Origin: Bacteroides faecalis
Lineage (GTDB): Bacteria; Bacteroidota; Bacteroidia; Bacteroidales; Bacteroidaceae
NCBI RefSeq assembly: GCF_003865075.1
Contig: NZ_BHWB01000024.1
Coordinates: 1 to 62,467 of the forward strand
Direction: 5' to 3'
Length of the DNA stretch: 62,467 nt
Positions 1 to 7,247 of the stretch are shown one piece after another (within the stretch, counting starts at the first letter, position 1; each line of letters begins with the position of its first letter). A program made the translations under genes and the position numbers. Under the pieces are notes generated by a model. The model made no database searches. It saw only the letters and a list, made by a program, of their open reading frames with translations, and was not told the DNA's origin.

Positions 1-188
1 CTGCTGTCCCGTTAAAAAACGAGGAGTATATCAATTTTAATAAAAAGTGCCCTACAGCATGTTCGAACAAGGGGTAAGATTATGAACTCTGATATTTCCG
101 AACCAAATCGGTTGAATCAAAAACTAGCTATATCTTACTAATTATCATGCACATACAGAGGTCTCTTAAAAGTTTAACGGGACAGTAG
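1..188. repeat. Inverted-repeat-bounded segment, possible MITE or IS end
   Basis: Bases 1-16 (ctgctgtcccgttaaa) match the reverse complement of 173-188 at 15 of 16 positions. The roughly 156 bases between them contain no credible gene. That is the form of a small non-autonomous transposable element, or of a remnant of a larger IS with both termini kept. The left flank lies outside the window, so a target duplication cannot be tested. The ends differ from those of the IS1380 element at 29254-30846, so it is not a derivative of that element. Confidence 0.45.
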
Positions 189-623
189 TGAAGTAATTTT
201 TTAGAAAAGGCTTAAGTCCTGTATCGAAAAAAATGATATATCGGAGATTATTATTTTTTTATATGTTAATTGTTGAATGTCTCTTGTGTCCTATTTATTG
301 TATTCTTATATTTAGAAAATTTATTTAAAACATTAATGCCATGAAGAATTTATTATTTGGTATTAAAGGGACTACACCATATTTGTATCACCCATTAGTT
401 ATTCTATTAAAAATTAATTGTATTATTAATCAAGTGCTTGATAATAATGTACTTAAAAATATATTTTTATCTTAGGACCATGAAGTTTGAACTGTAATAT
501 TAATATTAGAAGTCGTTAGAATATAGTATTGGCAATCGTTGATTTATACACTGTAAATTGGTTATTGTTAAGATAGATTTTATGTATTTACTAAACTACC
601 AATATTTACTAAAATTGAAAAAC
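189..623. other. AT-rich intergenic stretch, no gene seen
   Basis: About 435 bases, strongly AT-rich, with frequent stops in all frames. I see no RNA gene, strong promoter or terminator. It separates the inverted-repeat element from the first lipoprotein-like remnant and looks like decayed DNA. Confidence 0.4.
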
Positions 624-867
624 ATGAAGCATCTTTATACAATTGTTTTTTTTGATATTAGAATTTATAGTAATATCCTCTTGTAATCAGGATAATTATG
701 AAATGTCAGAGGAAATTTCTAATATAGTTATGTCTAAATCACATATGATTGCCTCTGATTCATTAAATAATAAAGTTATTGTGTCTTGGGTATCGTATGT
801 TAATTTAGAGAAATATTCTGTGATAAATACAAATATTGTCTATGACAGTTCTATCTCAGTTTTATAA
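624..867 (+). pseudogene. Frameshifted small lipoprotein gene
   Basis: An ATG at 624 opens a signal peptide (MKHLYTIVF). That frame soon ends, while the next frame continues with LILEFIVISSCNQD, a hydrophobic stretch ending in a lipobox-like SSC, and stays open to 867. The frames meet at a run of eight T (646-653). Removing one T would fuse them into a lipoprotein of about 80 residues. The mature part has no family I recognise. It could be a pseudogene, a homopolymer sequencing error, or a length-variable switch; one sequence cannot separate these. A similar remnant follows at 902. Confidence 0.4.
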
Positions 868-901
868 AGTTATAGGATTATAAAATTAGATCTAATAAAT
901 G

Positions 902-1343
902 ATGAAAAAATAAATATTATTTCAATGTTTATCTTTATACTTTTTCTTGTTAGTTGTGATAAGGATGAAAAGGTGGACAATCAAATTGATCTGAAATTCC
1001 CGGATTTGAAATACACTGTTTGGGAAGGGACAAAAAACATGTGTATTTTGATGATACTAAAGTAACTGATGATGTTTATATACTTTTTCTAAGTGAAAGT
1101 CGTGGTAACCCTATTGTATCTGGAAAAACAAGTTCTCAACAAAGGGATTTTGAATATGTTATTAATGATAGATTATTAACGATAGAAGGTCAAACTGTAG
1201 ATTTTACGAATCATTTTTTGAATGGTGATTGGATACTGACAGAAATGGGAGTCAATAGAATGGTTTTAGTAAAATATTTGCATAATCGACGTGATAAGTA
1301 TATATTAGAATTAAGAAAAAACAATAGTGTTGATAATCAATGA
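902..1343 (+). pseudogene. Small lipoprotein gene with two frameshifts
   Basis: ATG at 902 is followed by a run of A and an immediate stop. One extra A would open a signal peptide continuing into FIFILFLVSCDKDEK, with a lipobox-like VSC. Near 1035, at a second A run, the frame shifts again into HVYFDDTKVTDDVYILF and then stays open to 1343. Joined, it would be a lipoprotein of about 145 residues with a beta-rich, Asn/Asp-rich mature part of unknown function. An internal ATG at 925 could start a shorter product. Both lesions are homopolymer indels, as in the preceding gene, so systematic sequencing error must be considered along with decay. Confidence 0.4.
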
Positions 1344-1812
1344 TTCATTTTTATAGATAACAAAGTATAGTTTTTAAGCGTTATCAGACTGTCTGATTAA
1401 TCATCTCTTATTTTGTGCTGATTTTTAGTGGAATAATATTGTTTTTATATAAATCTGCAAGTTTTAGTATCTTTGGATATATAAATTTGCAGGTTTTTAT
1501 GATAAAGACAACTACAATCTCTCCTGTTTCAATTCTGGATGATTTACTCAATCAGTAGCATTTTTTGTATTTGCTTTCTTGTAAAAAAATAGGCAAGTGT
1601 TTACTTTGTCGAATGCTTACGAATATTTTGGGTAATATACTAAAGGAATAAAACAGTCACTAACCAATTTTACTTAGTTTACTATCTATCATGTTATTTA
1701 GTTTTCGTTTATGATCTTCATATCTTTACATGTATAAATAATCATTGTTTGAAGTTCATAATATTATGTATCTAGCATAGATAATGAATAAATCAAAACG
1801 ATTTATTTGCAT
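1344..1812. other. Intergenic stretch, no gene supported
   Basis: About 470 AT-rich bases. A TAAATTTG that fits the Bacteroides -7 consensus lies at 1482-1489, and an ATG at 1499 opens only 19 codons before a TAG. I cannot connect this mini-ORF to any family. No hairpin terminator stands out. Confidence 0.35.
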
Positions 1813-2493
1813 CTAAAGACTAAGTCCGAACACAAAATAAACTTGTTCCTCATAAGGATTAGCGATCAGCTTTCCGAAAATAGGAAGTGAGAAGTTGGAA
1901 GTAATCTTTAATTCTTTAGTAGCTGAAAGTCCTACGTTGACTACATTAAATTTGTTGGAATACATACCCTCCCAAGGAGTGAAACCGGCTTCGATACTCA
2001 TACTGACATCTTTTACACTGAATGGATAACTTACTTCACAATAGCTCGACCATGCACGTTTCTCATTCCCGCGATAGTCGTTACCGGCAAAGACAGTATA
2101 CCAACTGATGGATAAAGGAAGCTTTTCACTAAGCATATATCCGGCACCAATTTCAAATGTATGGCCGGTAGAATGTGAATTGTAATTGAAATATTTGAAA
2201 GGCTCTTCTTCCGTTTGAGTAAAGTAGTTGTTGGCGTAGAGAGTTAGGTTCTTGCACTCATACTCCAAAGACAAGTCTATTTCATTATTTTTGTTTCTGA
2301 ATTCAGTTGATCCCCAGGCATAGGCAGTCAAACCTTTCCAATTGACACCGAGAGAAGGTTGTACACAGGCATTTCCACTGTCCATACCTCTCCATATATA
2401 ACTGCTGACAAAATCAGCATTGATAAAAACATCCTGTGATTGTGCGGAGATAGCACAAAAGAGGATTACAATAAGTGTAATAGTTTTCTTCAT
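1813..2493 (-). CDS. Outer-membrane beta-barrel protein, TorF-like
   Basis: 226 residues with a clear signal peptide (MKKTITLIVILFCAISAQSQ) and an alternating, aromatic-rich pattern ending in VYFVFGLSL, as expected for a barrel with a C-terminal aromatic strand. The early SSYIWRG motif and spacing resemble TorF-like porins, which begin with a similar Ser-x-Tyr-x-x-Arg-Gly strand. It probably sits in the outer membrane. Substrate and role are unknown. It stands alone, with decayed DNA on both sides. Family assignment is by motif resemblance only. Confidence 0.6.
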   Translation of the reverse strand: MKKTITLIVILFCAISAQSQDVFINADFVSSYIWRGMDSGNACVQPSLGVNWKGLTAYAWGSTEFRNKNNEIDLSLEYECKNLTLYANNYFTQTEEEPFKYFNYNSHSTGHTFEIGAGYMLSEKLPLSISWYTVFAGNDYRGNEKRAWSSYCEVSYPFSVKDVSMSIEAGFTPWEGMYSNKFNVVNVGLSATKELKITSNFSLPIFGKLIANPYEEQVYFVFGLSL

Positions 2494-2568
2494 TTTGTTG
2501 ACTTGTAGTTTTCGGACGGCAAAGATATGGATTAATAGTTAAATAATGATTAAGAGTAATAAAAAAGA

Positions 2569-2779
2569 GACAGTTGTGTTTTTATTGAAGTTATAAACAC
2601 CGTTGGTAGATATTTCTATACCGTAGATTTGTGCTTTGGATACATTATGGAATTGAGCACCAATACCAAATCCTTTGCCATCCATTATCATTTGGAATGC
2701 GTCATCAATACTGTTAATCATGCTGTTATTAGCATTATTGAACAGACCGAACTGGAATTCCATCATGTCTTTATACTGC
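2569..2779 (-). pseudogene. TonB-dependent receptor fragment
   Basis: The minus frame reads YKDMMEFQFGLFNN, then GIGAQFHNVSKAQIYGIEIS, then a short NGVYNFNKNTTVS stretch. The pattern N-V-x-x-A-x-I-x-G-x-E followed by a beta strand is typical of the outer strands of TonB-dependent receptor barrels, which are normally 700-1000 residues. Only about 70 residues remain, with no plug and no C-terminal strand. The fragment ends against an AraC-type fragment in the opposite orientation, so this is a relic of a deletion or rearrangement. Confidence 0.6.
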
Positions 2780-2866
2780 TCATTGGGTTTCAACAATCTG
2801 CTTTTCTTTAATAAGTCTTTCCGTAAGCATGTAGGGATGACTCCGCAGGAGTATCGGGAAAAGTAA
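2780..2866 (+). pseudogene. C-terminal scrap of an AraC-type regulator
   Basis: The plus frame reads SLGFNNLLFFNKSFRK and then HVGMTPQEYREK before a stop at 2866. This is the second helix-turn-helix and closing motif of AraC/XylS domains (GF-x-x-x-x-x-F-x-x-x-F-x-x-x-G-x-(T/S)-P-x-x-Y-R), which end HTCS regulators. Everything upstream is missing and replaced by the reversed TonB-receptor fragment. Together they suggest a lost nutrient-uptake locus. Confidence 0.65.
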
Positions 2867-3027
2867 TGTTGATTTACAAATGAGAACTATTCGTATATTG
2901 ATCTTTCAGTAGGTAATATTTCTAGTGTTCCAGACAGAGACGGACAACCCGGAGGTGGGGAACGGCTTGGCTGAGAATGGTAAAAAGATCTAATTTAACG
3001 TTGAAATCTTTCCTTTAGTCGATTCCT

Positions 3028-3059
3028 TTTGCAAGAAAGTTTCAACGGTTTTACTTTTG
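3028..3059 (+). promoter_or_regulatory. Bacteroides-type promoter for the LytS/LytTR operon
   Basis: TTTG at 3028-3031, a 20-bp spacer, then TACTTTTG at 3052-3059 matches the Bacteroides primary sigma consensus (TTTG - 19 to 21 - TAnnTTTG). It lies 28 bases before the ATG at 3088. Confidence 0.65.
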
Positions 3060-3087
3060 TGTCCATAACTTAGAACCATGAATAATC

Positions 3088-4314
3088 ATGCAAAGATTGC
3101 GTAAACAACAATGGTTAGAGCAGAGTATTTATGCAATTCTCTGGATCGCAGTTTTTCTATTCCCACTAATAGGAGCATATTTTGCTGTTAGTGGTGGGGG
3201 AGAAAGAGAAGAAGTATGCGAAATGGTTCGCAATTCTTGGTTGGGTATACTTCCCTTTTTAGGACTTTTCTTGGTGAATAATTATGGTCTGGTCCCTTAT
3301 TTTTTGTTTAGAAAGAGACATTTAGAATATGTTATTTCTTTAGTTTGTACTGTCATTGCTATTTCTTGTTTTGTTCCCGCGCCTATAGGAATGCCGTTTG
3401 GAAAAGGAGATCGGATGGCAAAAGAACGTGTGCTAACAAAAGAGCAACTTAGAAATCAGATAATAAAACATAGAGAACGAGCGCGGGAAATGAATAATGC
3501 TCATTGGAATTCTGAACAAGATATCAAAGAAGAGAAATCCAAAATGGAACCTCAACCTCGTGTGAGGGTAGATAGACGACCGTACTCATTGATGAAACAT
3601 GCTCCTTTTCCTCCTTTCTTCATTCGTTATCTGATTCATATTGTCACTGCTTTTTTGATCGTCGGTTTCAACATTGCAATCAAGCTTTTCTTTAAATCCG
3701 TTCGGGATGATGAACACTTGAAAGAATTGGAGAACCAGCGTTTGCAATCGGAATTGAAATATCTTAAATATCAGATTAATCCACATTTTTTTATGAATAC
3801 ACTTAATAATATTCATGCACTGGTGGATATTGATAACCAAAAGGCAAAAGAATCTATTGTAGAACTTTCTAAATTGATGCGTTATGTACTCTATGAGGCG
3901 AGTAATAAAACAATTCTGTTGTCTCGTGAAATTCAGTTTCTAAAAAACTATATTACATTGATGAGCCTTCGTTTCACAGATAAGGTTTTTATAAAGGTAG
4001 AGTTTCCGGCGGAAGTTCCTGAAGCACAAATACCTCCTTTACTTTTTATCTCTTTTATTGAGAATGCTTTTAAACATGGAGTCAGTTATCGTAGGGAGTC
4101 TTTTATCCATGTCAGTATGCAACTGGAAGAAGGAAATCGTATTTCATTTCGTTGTGCTAACAGTTGCGGTGGCATGGTAAATAAAAAAGATCATGGTATC
4201 GGGTTGGAGAATATCCGTAAGCGATTGAGACTTCTGTTTGGTAATGATTATACTCTTTCCATTACTGAAAAGGAAGATGAATTTGATGTTTTACTATTAA
4301 TACCTTTATTATAA
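3088..4314 (+). CDS. LytS/YehU-type sensor histidine kinase
   Basis: 408 residues. Hydrophobic segments near 12-33, 50-68, 77-95 and 180-203 suggest four membrane passes. The kinase core is of the His_kinase (LytS) type: phospho-acceptor His233 in INPHFFMN, Asn326 in ENAFKHG, and a GIGLENI G-box near the C-terminus. With four passes and a cytoplasmic kinase, the charged loop at about residues 100-180 would be periplasmic and the likely sensor; it contains LTKEQ at 116-120. The stop overlaps the ATG of the response regulator by one base (taATG), so the pair is translationally coupled. The stimulus is unknown. Confidence 0.9.
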   Translation: MQRLRKQQWLEQSIYAILWIAVFLFPLIGAYFAVSGGGEREEVCEMVRNSWLGILPFLGLFLVNNYGLVPYFLFRKRHLEYVISLVCTVIAISCFVPAPIGMPFGKGDRMAKERVLTKEQLRNQIIKHRERAREMNNAHWNSEQDIKEEKSKMEPQPRVRVDRRPYSLMKHAPFPPFFIRYLIHIVTAFLIVGFNIAIKLFFKSVRDDEHLKELENQRLQSELKYLKYQINPHFFMNTLNNIHALVDIDNQKAKESIVELSKLMRYVLYEASNKTILLSREIQFLKNYITLMSLRFTDKVFIKVEFPAEVPEAQIPPLLFISFIENAFKHGVSYRRESFIHVSMQLEEGNRISFRCANSCGGMVNKKDHGIGLENIRKRLRLLFGNDYTLSITEKEDEFDVLLLIPLL

Positions 4315-5042
4315 TGAGATGTATTGCAATTGATGATGAGCCGTTGGCATTGACACAACTATCGGATTATATATCCCGCGTACCTTTTCTTACTTTGGTA
4401 AAATCTTGTCAGGACGCTTTTGAAGCGATGAAATTATTATCTGAAGAAGAAATTGAATTGATTTTTGTAGATATTAATATGCCTGATCTAAACGGGCTGG
4501 ATTTTATACGTTCTTTGATTAATTGTCCGATGGTGATATTCACTACGGCTTATTCAGAGTATGCAGTAGAGGGGTTTAAACTTGATGCGGTTGATTATCT
4601 GTTGAAACCGTTTGAATTTCAGGATTTGTTGAAAGCAGCAGATAAAGCACGCCGTCTATATGAATTCCGTATATTGGAACAGCAGGGAGAATTGGGGAAT
4701 ACTTCACAGCTTAAAGATGATTCGTTGTTTGTGAAGAGTGATTACAAAGTAGTTCGTATTGATATAAAGAATATTCGGTATATTGAAGGGATGAGTGAAT
4801 ATGTTCGTATTTTTGTGGAAAGTGAAGATAAACCGATTATTACTCTTTCTAGCCTTCAGAAAATGGAAGAACGGCTTCCCTCGCATTTTATGCGGGTCCA
4901 CCGTTCTTATATTGTCAATCTTCATAAGATAACCGAAGTGTCCAGGCTTCGTATTATTTTCGATAAGAATACATATATTCCTGTAGGCGATAATTACAAG
5001 GAAAAATTTACGGAGTATATCAGTAAACTCAGTCTCTCCTGA
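4314..5042 (+). CDS. LytTR-family response regulator
   Basis: 242 residues. An N-terminal receiver carries the acidic pair Asp7/Asp8, phospho-acceptor Asp53 (FVDINMP), Thr77 and Lys98 (LLKPF). A C-terminal LytTR DNA-binding domain (about 135-240) includes the typical FMRVHRSYIVNL motif. It should be phosphorylated by the kinase encoded just upstream and bind direct repeats in target promoters. Targets are unknown. The nearest gene downstream is convergent, so it is not part of this operon. Confidence 0.93.
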   Translation: MRCIAIDDEPLALTQLSDYISRVPFLTLVKSCQDAFEAMKLLSEEEIELIFVDINMPDLNGLDFIRSLINCPMVIFTTAYSEYAVEGFKLDAVDYLLKPFEFQDLLKAADKARRLYEFRILEQQGELGNTSQLKDDSLFVKSDYKVVRIDIKNIRYIEGMSEYVRIFVESEDKPIITLSSLQKMEERLPSHFMRVHRSYIVNLHKITEVSRLRIIFDKNTYIPVGDNYKEKFTEYISKLSLS

Positions 5043-5058
5043 ATATTTCTGTTTTAGC

Positions 5059-6243
5059 TTATTTAATTCCTAATTTCTTAGCGATATCTTTAGGAAGTGC
5101 ATCTTTGTGTACTACTATATTCATTGTTTTGTAAGCAACGAATGGTTTGGAAGCATACCAGATTCCTTCGTATTTTCCGGCTTTACCCCATGAGTTCTTT
5201 ACCATGAAGTATTCTTTTCCATTCTGGTCTTTAGCAATACCGTAGATAACCATCCCATGGTCGTCAGTAGTTTCCCAATTATCGAATGCTGTTTGGCGCA
5301 TTTCTTGAGTGATTTCCATTTCCGGACGTGGTCGATTAGTCATCTCTTTACGTCTATCGGCAGGAGTCTGACCTGTCCAGCGTGCCATATCAGACCCACT
5401 TTGTTCTACATCTTTATTTACGTCAGGCATTACTGCAATACCATCACGAGTGAAGCCTTGTTCGCTAACATCGCTACCCCATGCAAAAGTATATCCTTTA
5501 TTTACCGCATTGTCCATCACAGCCATAAATTCATCGATAGGCAAGTTGTATGATAAACCATTACGCCAGTTATCTTGGATCTCAATAGCGAATTGAGTGT
5601 AAAATGGATGATGGGTATATGAAGTCAATGATACATAATCCTCGGCTTTCAGACCTAATGATTCAACAAAAGATTTAGGAGTATATTCCTTGCCTCGGTA
5701 AGTGAATTTCTCAGGGCATTCTCCCAAGTATGTATCATAGATAGCACTTAATCCTTTTTTCCATACAGGAGTCAGTTTGCTGAATTTTCCTTTTGCAATT
5801 GCATTCACATAGGCTTCGGCTACTGCATCTAATTCATTATGTACGGGAAGTGAATCACCATACATGATACCTGGCATTGCTTCTTGTGGAACCAGACCGT
5901 AATTTTTCATACAATATATGATGTCATAGAAACTTCCACCAGGTGAGAAAGAGCTATCGCCATGATAGCGTACATAGTTTGCTCCGCGATCTTCCATCGT
6001 TTTGTGTACGACGAACATTTCTGATAAATCATGTTCACCTTTACCTAGACGAAGTAATTCTGATTCAAGGAATCCTAAGGCGGAGAAACTCCAACAAGTA
6101 CTTGAACGATTTTGGTTTTTGATAGAAGTGATCGGATTTTCTTTCACTGTTGTGAATACAAATCCTTCTTCGGATTTTGCATCTTGTGCCATAGTGCTTA
6201 GGCTGAACAGGCCTAAGGCAGCAATAATGATTGTCTTTTTCAT
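5059..6243 (-). CDS. Secreted C1-family cysteine peptidase (bleomycin hydrolase/PepC-like)
   Basis: 394 residues from the chosen ATG at 6243. A signal peptide (MKKTIIIAALGLFSLSTMAQ) sends it out of the cytoplasm, unlike classical cytoplasmic PepC. The papain-fold residues are visible: the oxyanion Gln in KNQNRSS, Cys50 in STCWSF, His329 in DDHGMVIYG and Asn350 in KNSWG. The length fits the C1B aminopeptidase C group. The frame could extend 28 codons upstream, but that stretch contains the -7 box and would bury the signal peptide. It is transcribed toward the LytTR operon. It probably trims peptides in the periplasm or at the cell surface. Confidence 0.88.
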   Translation of the reverse strand: MKKTIIIAALGLFSLSTMAQDAKSEEGFVFTTVKENPITSIKNQNRSSTCWSFSALGFLESELLRLGKGEHDLSEMFVVHKTMEDRGANYVRYHGDSSFSPGGSFYDIIYCMKNYGLVPQEAMPGIMYGDSLPVHNELDAVAEAYVNAIAKGKFSKLTPVWKKGLSAIYDTYLGECPEKFTYRGKEYTPKSFVESLGLKAEDYVSLTSYTHHPFYTQFAIEIQDNWRNGLSYNLPIDEFMAVMDNAVNKGYTFAWGSDVSEQGFTRDGIAVMPDVNKDVEQSGSDMARWTGQTPADRRKEMTNRPRPEMEITQEMRQTAFDNWETTDDHGMVIYGIAKDQNGKEYFMVKNSWGKAGKYEGIWYASKPFVAYKTMNIVVHKDALPKDIAKKLGIK

Positions 6244-6275
6244 TTTTATGAAATTAATATAATTTATTTTGGATG

Positions 6276-6283
6276 CAAATATA
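6276..6283 (-). promoter_or_regulatory. -7 box of the C1 peptidase gene
   Basis: The minus strand reads TATATTTG, a full match to TAnnTTTG, 32 bases before the chosen ATG at 6243. No clear -33 TTTG is seen. Its position supports the downstream start over the longer open frame. Confidence 0.45.
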
Positions 6284-6474
6284 GGCAATCTCTGCTGTAT
6301 TTCCATCTGATTGTATACTAGTTGCATAAAAAAAGAATGAATGTTATTGTATTTTAGGCCGATAGGTTCGTTCAGAGAATGTAATGTTCAGAAAGAGGGA
6401 TTAGTTGCTTTCTTTTTCTGAATGACAACATAAGAATTGCCAATTCCTGTATCTTATATTGAATGATGAAGAGA

Positions 6475-6519
6475 AATAACGCGGACTTTAAGAGTTTAAA
6501 CTCATAAATCCGCGTTATT
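6475..6519 (-). terminator. Hairpin terminator after the 6540-7061 gene
   Basis: aataacgcgga (6475-6485) pairs perfectly with tccgcgttatt (6509-6519) around a 23-base loop. It sits just past the stop of the minus-strand gene ending at 6540. Confidence 0.55.
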
Positions 6520-6539
6520 AAAATAGGATTCACTAAGAT

Positions 6540-7061
6540 CTATTCTGCATTCTTTTTAGGTGCTATATAATCTTCTTTAATAAACTCATCGTATACTCGT
6601 TTGGGGTGATCAAAAGAAGCTGTCCCATTTCTACTTTCATCGAAATTCTCACGACGGAATTGTTTGAGCTTTACATTACCTTCAGCGTATTCTCTTAACT
6701 TTTTATGGTCTCTTCCGTAAAGAGAACTTTCAATTACATCCGAGTTTAACAGACTTTCCTTAGGAGTAATTGTGGGCAAAAGAACTTGTTCTAACAATCC
6801 GCGATAGGCACCATTGTACTCACACAATACTACATCTTGAATTACAAATATACGATATGTATACTTCGACCATGCAGTTTTGATAATGACTTCCTTAGCA
6901 TATATTTCAATTGTAGCTTCCGAACCGTATTCTTGATCTCGGATAACGACAATGGTTCTACCATCGAGTTCTTCCATTACTGAAGTGGTCCATCGGGGAG
7001 AATTCATAACTTCCTCAATGATTTCGGGCAATTTTTCTTTAATTTCAAATTGTATCCTCAT
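6540..7061 (-). CDS. Conserved hypothetical protein, 173 aa
   Basis: I do not recognise this family. It has no signal peptide and no membrane segment. The first about 110 residues look like an alpha/beta fold (MRIQFEIKEKLPEIIEEV, then alternating strands). The C-terminal part is charged (REYAEGNVKLKQFRREN) and ends lysine-rich. It is probably cytoplasmic. It stands alone, divergent from the antiporter operon and followed by its own hairpin terminator. Confidence 0.6.
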   Translation of the reverse strand: MRIQFEIKEKLPEIIEEVMNSPRWTTSVMEELDGRTIVVIRDQEYGSEATIEIYAKEVIIKTAWSKYTYRIFVIQDVVLCEYNGAYRGLLEQVLLPTITPKESLLNSDVIESSLYGRDHKKLREYAEGNVKLKQFRRENFDESRNGTASFDHPKRVYDEFIKEDYIAPKKNAE

Positions 7062-7247
7062 AGTTCTTGCCTGTGGGTCAGGACTTTTTATACACCCGCC
7101 TTAAAACGATTAAGGTGTTCTAAAGTTATGAATTAGAAATGATAAAAGCAAGAATTAGCTTGAAAATTTAGATTTTTATGCAAACTAAGTAATGATTTTA
7201 TTTGTTTTATTCGTATATATGCAGCAAACTACAAAACTTCAATATCT

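Noticed and set aside
6244..6327. Upstream extension of the C1 peptidase
   Set aside because: It would place 28 polar residues before a clear signal peptide and contains the -7 box.
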